5,190 nucleotides of DNA. Origin: Verrucomicrobiota bacterium (GTDB taxonomy: Bacteria > Verrucomicrobiota > Verrucomicrobiia > Opitutales > UBA953). Of this stretch, positions 1 to 5,190 are shown piece by piece. The position numbers and the translations under genes were made by a program. The stretch lies in the NCBI GenBank assembly GCA_009924535.1, contig RFRI01000128.1:1-5190 (forward strand). The letters run 5' to 3'. Within the stretch, counting starts at the first letter, position 1, and every line of letters begins with the position of its first letter. Under the pieces are notes generated by a model, which worked only from the letters and a program-made list of their open reading frames with translations, did no database searches and was not told the DNA's origin.

Positions 1-1046
1 GCGACGGAGACGGTGAGTTCATGGCCGGTCGTCAGGTCGCCCGGCGGATTGATGATGACGATACGCAGCAAGCCCAGTCCGGTCCGCAAGGCAAGCTGCG
101 CACGTTGTCCGAGGTAGATTTTCTCGACCACGACGCCGGTCAGGGCGTTGGCCTCGCCGAGGGCGGCCGGCCGCCAGGCTTCGGGGCGCACCGAAAGTTC
201 CGCGGGCTGTCCGGCCACCGCCGGGCGGTCCGGGTCGCCCAGGATGCCGGTAAAGACGCCGGCGGCGGAACGCGCGGTGACCGTGGCCCCGTCTTGTCCG
301 AGGATCTCGACCGCGATGAGGTTGGTCTCGCCGATGAACCGCGCCACCTCCGTCGTGACGGGGCGACGATAGACTTCCTCGGGGGTGCCGACTTGCGCCA
401 CGCGCCCGCGGCTCAGGATCGCCATGCGGTCGGCCATGGCCAAGGCTTCTTCCTGGTCATGCGTGACGTAGACGGCGGTGAGGCCGTTCTCTTTCACGAT
501 GCGTCGGATCTCCTGGCGCATCTCGACGCGTAGCTGGGCGTCGAGGTTCGAGAGCGGTTCGTCCAACAGCAGGCAGCGAGGGCGGACGACCAAGGCGCGG
601 GCGAGGGCGACGCGTTGCTGTTGGCCGCCCGAAAGTTGGTCGATGGAGCGATCGCCCAGCCCATCGAGGCGGACGGAGGCCAAGGCTTCGCGGACGCGTC
701 GATCGCGTTCTTCGGCGGGCACCTTGCGTTCGACGAGGCCGAAGGCGATGTTCTCCGCCACGCTCAGGTGCGGCCATAGGGCGTAGCTCTGGAAGACCAT
801 GGCGGTCTCGCGAAGGTGCGGCGCGAGGTCGGTCACGTCGCGGTCGCCGAAGAAAATACCCCCTCCGGTCGGGAAATCCAAGCCGGCCAGACAACGCAAC
901 AGCGTCGTCTTGCCGCAACCCGAAGGACCGAGCAGGAAGAAAAGCTCCCCGGGCGCGATGGTCAGGTTGACGTCGTCGAGGACGGTGAGCGGTCCCGTCG
1001 GAGTGGGGAAGGTCTTGCGGATAGAGCGGATACTGAGCGTTTCCAT
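1..1046 (-). CDS. ABC transporter ATP-binding protein, PotA/FbpC/UgpC importer type (3' end outside window)
   Basis: This is the cytoplasmic ATPase subunit of an ABC importer, which hydrolyses ATP to drive uptake through partner permeases. I translated 348 codons from the ATG at 1044-1046, and the frame is still open at the window edge. The nucleotide-binding domain is complete: Walker A GPSGCGKTT (residues 40-48), Q-loop Q86 in MVFQSYALWPHL, signature LSGGQQQR (138-145), Walker B CLLLDEP (158-164), D-loop SNLDAQ (166-171) and H-loop H196 in VYVTHDQEEA. No key residue is missing. FIGETNLI (238-245) leads into a C-terminal region with the TOBE-like stretch TGVVVEKIYLGQ (303-314). Members of this family usually have about 350-370 residues, so few are probably missing. 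The start is favoured because METLSIRSIRKTF fits the usual N-terminus, although no Shine-Dalgarno precedes it. The gene begins 7 bases after the upstream stop, so co-transcription is likely. The substrate (iron, polyamine, sugar, phosphonate or other) cannot be told from this subunit, and no permease or binding protein is visible. Confidence 0.95.
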   Translation of the reverse strand, partial: METLSIRSIRKTFPTPTGPLTVLDDVNLTIAPGELFFLLGPSGCGKTTLLRCLAGLDFPTGGGIFFGDRDVTDLAPHLRETAMVFQSYALWPHLSVAENIAFGLVERKVPAEERDRRVREALASVRLDGLGDRSIDQLSGGQQQRVALARALVVRPRCLLLDEPLSNLDAQLRVEMRQEIRRIVKENGLTAVYVTHDQEEALAMADRMAILSRGRVAQVGTPEEVYRRPVTTEVARFIGETNLIAVEILGQDGATVTARSAAGVFTGILGDPDRPAVAGQPAELSVRPEAWRPAALGEANALTGVVVEKIYLGQRAQLALRTGLGLLRIVIINPPGDLTTGHELTVSV

Positions 1047-1053
1047 GGGGAGG
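1047..1053 (-). other. 7-base intergenic junction without a Shine-Dalgarno sequence
   Basis: Read on the coding strand, the gap between the TGA (1056-1054) and the next ATG (1046-1044) is CCTCCCC. It is pyrimidine-rich, the opposite of a ribosome binding site, and the last codons of the upstream gene (TCT GAA ATC TGA) offer no GGAGG-like core either. The two genes are in different frames. Translation of the ATPase therefore probably depends on terminating ribosomes re-initiating, or on leaderless or SD-independent initiation, which is common in some phyla. That mechanism is inferred; the spacing and base content are seen directly. Confidence 0.75.
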
Positions 1054-4000
1054 TCAGATTTCAGAGGGCGAGAGCCAGCGGAAGGACAGGATGATGTAGC
1101 GGCGCCCTAGCAATAAGTTGATGGGAGATTTCTTGGAATCGCGCAGTCGGTCGTGCGGGAGATTCGTGGGGTCGATGTATTCGGGCGTACGCTGCACGAC
1201 GAGTTCGAGCACCGCCCCTTGGCCGGGTCCCATGTCTTCATCGGCCTCGCCGTACGCCCGGATCTTGAAGGTGTCGGAGCGTGTCGCCAGCGCCGGACCA
1301 AGCGCCTGCAGGAGATCGCCCTGGAAGAGGCAGCCGTTGGCGCCGAAGCCGGTGTGGGTCCGGTTGACATTGTCGGTGTCGAGGATCTCCACGTTGCGGA
1401 AATAGAGCCCCGGAGGCATTCCGGTACGGCCGCCGGCGACGCCGCCATTGGTCCAGTTGTGCGAGACGGAGGGGTCGATCATTTTCGCGCTGGATCCACT
1501 GGGCATCTTGGCGAGGGTTTCGGAACCGAGGGCTTTGTCGGCCCGGGCGATCGCCGCCTCCAAGGTGCCTGACCGGAACATCCAGCGGACGTTTTGGGCC
1601 GTGACGGGTAGCGTGGTGTCGGCGGCGGTATTCTCGATCGGGTAATAGGAGGTGTTGGTCGAGGACGTGCTGACGAAGGCCCCGGCTTTCTTGGTCGGGC
1701 CGAGGAAGCGGTTCACGAATTCGCAGAGACCGAGGAAAGGCGTCCCCGGACTCTGGGCGGCGGGGAAGCCGAGGAACCGGCGAGCGGCAGGCGGGTATTC
1801 CTGATCACGCTCCGTGCGCTGGAGGAATTGTGCCCGCGCCTTGACCTCCGCCACCGTCGCGACGGCCAACGCCCTGAGCTGCGTGTCCGAAAGGTTGGCA
1901 TAGCCGTTCCAGTAGGCGGCGTCGGCGATGTTGCGGGTGGCGGGCGCCTGGGTGGTGTCGCCGATGATCCGGGGCACCCGGGCGTTATTCGTCGCTGCGG
2001 GTGAATTCGCAGCCTGCGACCCGAGGGCGAGACCCTTCAGCGAGCCGTAGAGACCCGTCCAGGCTTCGACGGAGGTCGAGTTCACGTTGAAAGCGCCGAC
2101 GTTAAGCAGATAGCTGGAGAAACGGCGGTAACCATCCGGTGCCGCTCCGGTGCTGTCGGTCAGGAAGCCGTCGGCGAGGAGCGCGCTGGCGGCGGCGGTA
2201 TTGTTCGGGAATAGCGCCATGCGGGGGTTGGCGAGCGTGCCCGTGCCATCGGTGAAACCGGTCATCACCTGGGCGAGGCTCTTCGCGCGCACGGCGTTGT
2301 AGTTACCGGTACGGGTGCCGTCGCCGAGGACCGGTGCCGCGCCCGAGAAGAAGAAGCTGTCCCAGAGGGCGTTGTTCATGAGGTAGCTCATGTCCCCGAA
2401 AGTGTGTCCGCTGATATAACTCGTGTTGGTGTGCGGCGTGCCGTGGGTCCAGCTCTTGTCGAGGGGTACGACCATGGAGGGGAAGGAATTGCCTACGGTA
2501 CGATAGGGCATCCAGTCCCAGGGCGAGAGGTTCGCGTGCATCAGCTGTCCGAGCGAGACCGGCGGGGCCACCGGGACTTCGACTGCCATCGCCGTGCTTA
2601 GACCGCCCACGCCGTGGGAAGGGCCGCCTAGACCATTGGCACCGTTCGCTTTCGCGGCGTCGATCTGCAACAGGTTGCTCCAGGAGGTGGTCGAGCCGTT
2701 GAGGGCCAGTTCGTCGCCGCCGAAGAGCTGGGTGCGCAGACTCGCCATGCCGATACCGGGCAGGCCGTTAAGCGCCGGATTGGAAGACGTCTGGGGCAGG
2801 GGGTTGCTGAAGAGCCAAGCGGGATGGGCGGCCGGCACCGGATTGGCCTGCGCTGAGAAGTAGGACAGCGCGTTGCGATCGTAACTGGTGGTGCGGGCGG
2901 TGTCCGCGACGCGGGCGCGTGTGTCGAATGCCGCGACCACTGGTCCCGGCGCGATTTCGGCGATGGTGCGGATCGACGACACCGGGCCGATGGCGACCGG
3001 GTTCGTCACGCTGCCGGCGTCGCCGACATGCGTGACGTTGAAACCGCTGCCGCCGACGTTGATGTAGTGCGCGTAGCTGGCGAGGGAGTTGTTGCGGCTC
3101 GTCCCGAGCACTTCGCCCGCGCCGAGGTCCTGGCCGTCGGCGCTCACGGCGTCGTCCTTCAGGCTCTTCTTCCAGCCCGAGTTAAGGTAGATCCAGTGGT
3201 GCCAATACATCGAGCTCGTCAGGTCGATGCAGCACTTGACCTGATCCGCCGCCTTGAAAAGGTAAGGCGCGGCCACGGTTGAAGCGCGGATATCGGTGTG
3301 GAAGCCGCCGGTGAAATAGAACCCGCGCTGCATGTTCAGGATCGGGATGTTGGCGGCGTCGGTGGACTTGCCCAGCGTCGACGCGTCCACGAGGTCCTTC
3401 GTGGTGAAGACGGCGAACTCGCCGGGTTCAAGGGTCGTCGCCGGCACGACCGCCACGAGGTTCTCGGCGTTGGAGCCGGTCGAGGCGTCGGAAGCCGCGT
3501 TGAAGTTGAACAAGGAGTCGAAGAGCCGGGCGGTCGCGGTCGTGTTGAACGCCTGCGCCGGGTCGTTGCCGACATGGGTGAACACCTGCAGGCGCATCTG
3601 GTCGAACTGCGAGAACGAGACCTTCAGCCCGCCTTTGATGCGCGGGTCCGGCTCGCCCGCGGTCGGCTCCTTCAGCTTCAGCTGGACGTTGTAGGGATTG
3701 TGGATGACCAGGATCGGCGTGCAGACGAGCTTGAGGGTGTAGTTGGCGCCCGACTGCACGGTACGTAGCGAGAACACCATCGAGAAGCGGTGGACCGCGG
3801 GCATGTAAGCGCCGCGCACCGGGCGCGGGATGAAACGCCCGACGCCGTGGCCGGTCAGGTCGCCTCCCTTGAGTCCGTTCACCCAGCCGAGAGGATCGGG
3901 AGTCGAGTCATAGCCGTCGGTGTAGGGAGAGGTCACCTTGCCTCCGCCCGACCAGAGGGCGTTGTCCAGGTCGTAGCGGGCGTACTTCGCCATCCGGTAG

Positions 4001-5190
4001 CCGCCTTTGTCGAACTGGTTGGTATTCGGAAAGAAGGCCCGGGCTCCGAGCACGGGCTTACCGGCGTCCCAATCGACTTCCTTGTAAAGGCGGTAGTAAT
4101 CCCGGACCAAGTGCCAGAGCGGGCCGACCAGGCGACGAGGCTGACCGTCCCACGCCGTGTTCGTCGTCACGGTCGGCATGCTCTTGCTCGTGTCCACGAG
4201 CGGCTGAAGCATCTCATCCTCGCGGATGAAGACCGGGCTCCAAGGAAGGTATTTGGTGCCGCTCGTGCCGAGGTTGCGGCCAGGATTGTCGACATTCTCT
4301 TCGTACATCGGCACCCAGACGCGCGGGCGCGGGTCGGCCGAGGAGACCGTGCCGGGGTTCGTCTTGGCGGTGCCGTAGCTCGGGAACCACGAGCGACGCT
4401 GGCCGAGGATCGGGTCCGCGGTGTAGGCTTCGATCACGGTCTCGTGCCCGTTGCCGGAACCGAAGTCCGATTTATCGAACAAGGAGTCCTCCATCTCGAA
4501 CGCCAGCGAAAGGTCGCGCCGTAATCCGCCGCGGTAGCTGTCCGCGAGCACGCCAGCCGACCACAGCGCGTGGTGGTGGAAGGCGAGCTTAGCCGGGGCC
4601 TGCCCGGCGGCCGCCGGATCGTTGAGGTCGTAGCCGGGCAACAAGGGTAACGAGGCCGGAGACAATACGGACGTGAATTTCGGCTCCTTGATGTTGACGC
4701 TTTTCAGGCCGAGCAGCAGCTCGGTGCCTCGCCGGCCAGGCGAGCGGAGGGCGTTGACCGTGTCGAGGGCCGCTGGTGCGGCTTTGGTCACATCGCGAGG
4801 GTCGGTGAGTCCGAGGGAGACCTTCACGCCTTCGTCGCCGATCCAGTACGCGAAGTTCCCCGTCGTGCTGTTGACCCATGGGCCCGGCAGCGGGATTTTG
4901 GGAAGCGCGACGCGGCCGTCGATGTCGTCGGCGGTGCCTAGAAGTCCGTCCGGGCCGGGATCGAGCGTGGCGCTGCCGTTGCCGACCAGGGTCGCGTAAC
5001 TCTCCTTGTTTCCCGCGGCGTAGGTGATGGGGTAGTCGCGTTGCCACGGAGCCCAGTAGGATTTGTCCGCGCTATAATCCGTGGCACCCGAAAGGCTCAC
5101 CGTCTGCGCAAGGTAGGAGGTGGCGTTGGCGAGCGTCTTGCCGCCCTTGCCGCTGATCAGCCATTGGGGCGGCTCGTCCGGCTTGTCGGT
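1054..5190 (-). CDS. Large Verru_Chthon cassette protein A-like (pilus-assembly-like) protein, N-terminus outside window
   Basis: A single open frame gives 1378 residues ending in FRWLSPSEI and TGA (1056-1054). The frame stays open to the right edge. A GTG at 5100 is not the likely start, because the 30 codons before it (including PQWLISG) read as the same protein. Family-like motifs, in window-visible residues, are: FAYWIGDEGVKVSLG (113-127), WSAGVLADSYRGGLRRDLSL (210-229), LWHLVRDYYRLYKEVDW (about 356-372), a beta-rich segment with VIHNPYNVQLKL (about 494-506), VPVAPPVSLGQLMHANL with VGNSFPS (about 870-902), DMSYLMNNALWDSFFFS (about 931-947), LLNVGAFNVNSTSVEAW (about 1028-1044), GTPFLGLCEFVNRFLG (about 1149-1164) and ATRSDTFKIRAYGEA with VVQRTPEYIDP (about 1300-1340). 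I recall this motif order from large verrucomicrobial proteins that sit in pseudopilin-like gene cassettes and have a pilin- or PilX-like hydrophobic N-terminus. That end is not visible here. An exported or envelope location is inferred; no enzymatic motif is seen and the function is unknown. Few cysteines are present, including one CC pair (KCCIDL, near 3230). It is probably the first visible gene of an operon with the ATPase. Confidence 0.85.
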   Translation of the reverse strand, partial: TDKPDEPPQWLISGKGGKTLANATSYLAQTVSLSGATDYSADKSYWAPWQRDYPITYAAGNKESYATLVGNGSATLDPGPDGLLGTADDIDGRVALPKIPLPGPWVNSTTGNFAYWIGDEGVKVSLGLTDPRDVTKAAPAALDTVNALRSPGRRGTELLLGLKSVNIKEPKFTSVLSPASLPLLPGYDLNDPAAAGQAPAKLAFHHHALWSAGVLADSYRGGLRRDLSLAFEMEDSLFDKSDFGSGNGHETVIEAYTADPILGQRRSWFPSYGTAKTNPGTVSSADPRPRVWVPMYEENVDNPGRNLGTSGTKYLPWSPVFIREDEMLQPLVDTSKSMPTVTTNTAWDGQPRRLVGPLWHLVRDYYRLYKEVDWDAGKPVLGARAFFPNTNQFDKGGYRMAKYARYDLDNALWSGGGKVTSPYTDGYDSTPDPLGWVNGLKGGDLTGHGVGRFIPRPVRGAYMPAVHRFSMVFSLRTVQSGANYTLKLVCTPILVIHNPYNVQLKLKEPTAGEPDPRIKGGLKVSFSQFDQMRLQVFTHVGNDPAQAFNTTATARLFDSLFNFNAASDASTGSNAENLVAVVPATTLEPGEFAVFTTKDLVDASTLGKSTDAANIPILNMQRGFYFTGGFHTDIRASTVAAPYLFKAADQVKCCIDLTSSMYWHHWIYLNSGWKKSLKDDAVSADGQDLGAGEVLGTSRNNSLASYAHYINVGGSGFNVTHVGDAGSVTNPVAIGPVSSIRTIAEIAPGPVVAAFDTRARVADTARTTSYDRNALSYFSAQANPVPAAHPAWLFSNPLPQTSSNPALNGLPGIGMASLRTQLFGGDELALNGSTTSWSNLLQIDAAKANGANGLGGPSHGVGGLSTAMAVEVPVAPPVSLGQLMHANLSPWDWMPYRTVGNSFPSMVVPLDKSWTHGTPHTNTSYISGHTFGDMSYLMNNALWDSFFFSGAAPVLGDGTRTGNYNAVRAKSLAQVMTGFTDGTGTLANPRMALFPNNTAAASALLADGFLTDSTGAAPDGYRRFSSYLLNVGAFNVNSTSVEAWTGLYGSLKGLALGSQAANSPAATNNARVPRIIGDTTQAPATRNIADAAYWNGYANLSDTQLRALAVATVAEVKARAQFLQRTERDQEYPPAARRFLGFPAAQSPGTPFLGLCEFVNRFLGPTKKAGAFVSTSSTNTSYYPIENTAADTTLPVTAQNVRWMFRSGTLEAAIARADKALGSETLAKMPSGSSAKMIDPSVSHNWTNGGVAGGRTGMPPGLYFRNVEILDTDNVNRTHTGFGANGCLFQGDLLQALGPALATRSDTFKIRAYGEADEDMGPGQGAVLELVVQRTPEYIDPTNLPHDRLRDSKKSPINLLLGRRYIILSFRWLSPSEI

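Noticed and set aside
21..533. A 170-codon open frame on the plus strand
   Set aside because: It is antisense to the ABC ATPase, whose frame is unmistakable from its Walker A, signature and Walker B motifs. The antisense product is low-complexity, with Asp, Arg and Gly.
457..918. A 153-codon open frame on the minus strand within the ATPase gene
   Set aside because: It is an alternate-frame shadow on the same strand, very rich in Arg and Pro, and overlaps the intact ATPase frame.
1081..1140. A slightly AT-richer patch in the 3' end of the large gene, considered as an internal promoter for the ATPase
   Set aside because: On the coding strand I could not find a convincing -35/-10 pair at proper spacing, and the patch is fully explained as coding for the conserved C-terminus.
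1657..2430. Two TNTSY stretches in the large protein (near 1657 and 2421), considered as an internal repeat
   Set aside because: The likeness does not extend beyond about five residues on either side, so chance in a Ser/Thr/Asn-rich protein is enough.
3298..3768. Plus-strand open frames of 156 and 120 codons overlapping each other
   Set aside because: Both are antisense to the large gene. Mutual overlap and a lack of motifs point to shadow frames.
3790..4524. A 244-codon open frame on the plus strand
   Set aside because: It lies wholly antisense to the large gene. It is rich in Arg, Val, Ala and Gly, shows no recognisable motif, and is the usual by-product of GC-rich codon use on the opposite strand.
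5098..5100. GTG as the start codon of the large gene
   Set aside because: The frame is open upstream to the window edge and the upstream residues look like part of the same protein. No ribosome binding site stands before the GTG.

Overview
The window is GC-rich and almost wholly coding. It holds two genes, both on the minus strand (reading right to left), and both run off the window. The organism is most likely a member of the Verrucomicrobiota, plausibly an Opitutales-type lineage. This rests on the large first gene, whose many short motifs match a big exported or pilus-assembly-like protein family that I know essentially only from that phylum. It is inference from remembered family motifs, not from a search.

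Layout in transcription order: (1) From the right edge (5190) to 1054 lies one very long uninterrupted reading frame. It gives 1378 visible residues, with the N-terminus outside the window, and I assign it to the Verru_Chthon cassette protein A-like family (large pseudopilin or pilus-assembly-associated proteins, function unproven). (2) A 7-base gap (1047-1053) with no recognisable Shine-Dalgarno sequence. (3) From 1046 to the left edge lies an ABC transporter ATP-binding protein of the PotA/FbpC/UgpC importer type. Its 348 visible residues include a complete nucleotide-binding domain and most of a TOBE-type C-terminal domain, and the stop lies outside the window.

The tight spacing suggests that the two genes share a transcript and that the ATPase may be translated by coupling to its upstream neighbour. 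No biochemical link between a pilus-like protein and an importer ATPase is known to me. The pairing may simply be an operon of convenience, or read-through into a transporter operon that continues to the left, where permease and binding-protein genes would be expected. I see no RNA gene, mobile element, CRISPR array, repeat array, terminator or convincing promoter. The many open frames on the plus strand are antisense shadows of these two GC-rich genes. I do not see a clear new defence or mobile system here. The least understood item is the large protein itself.
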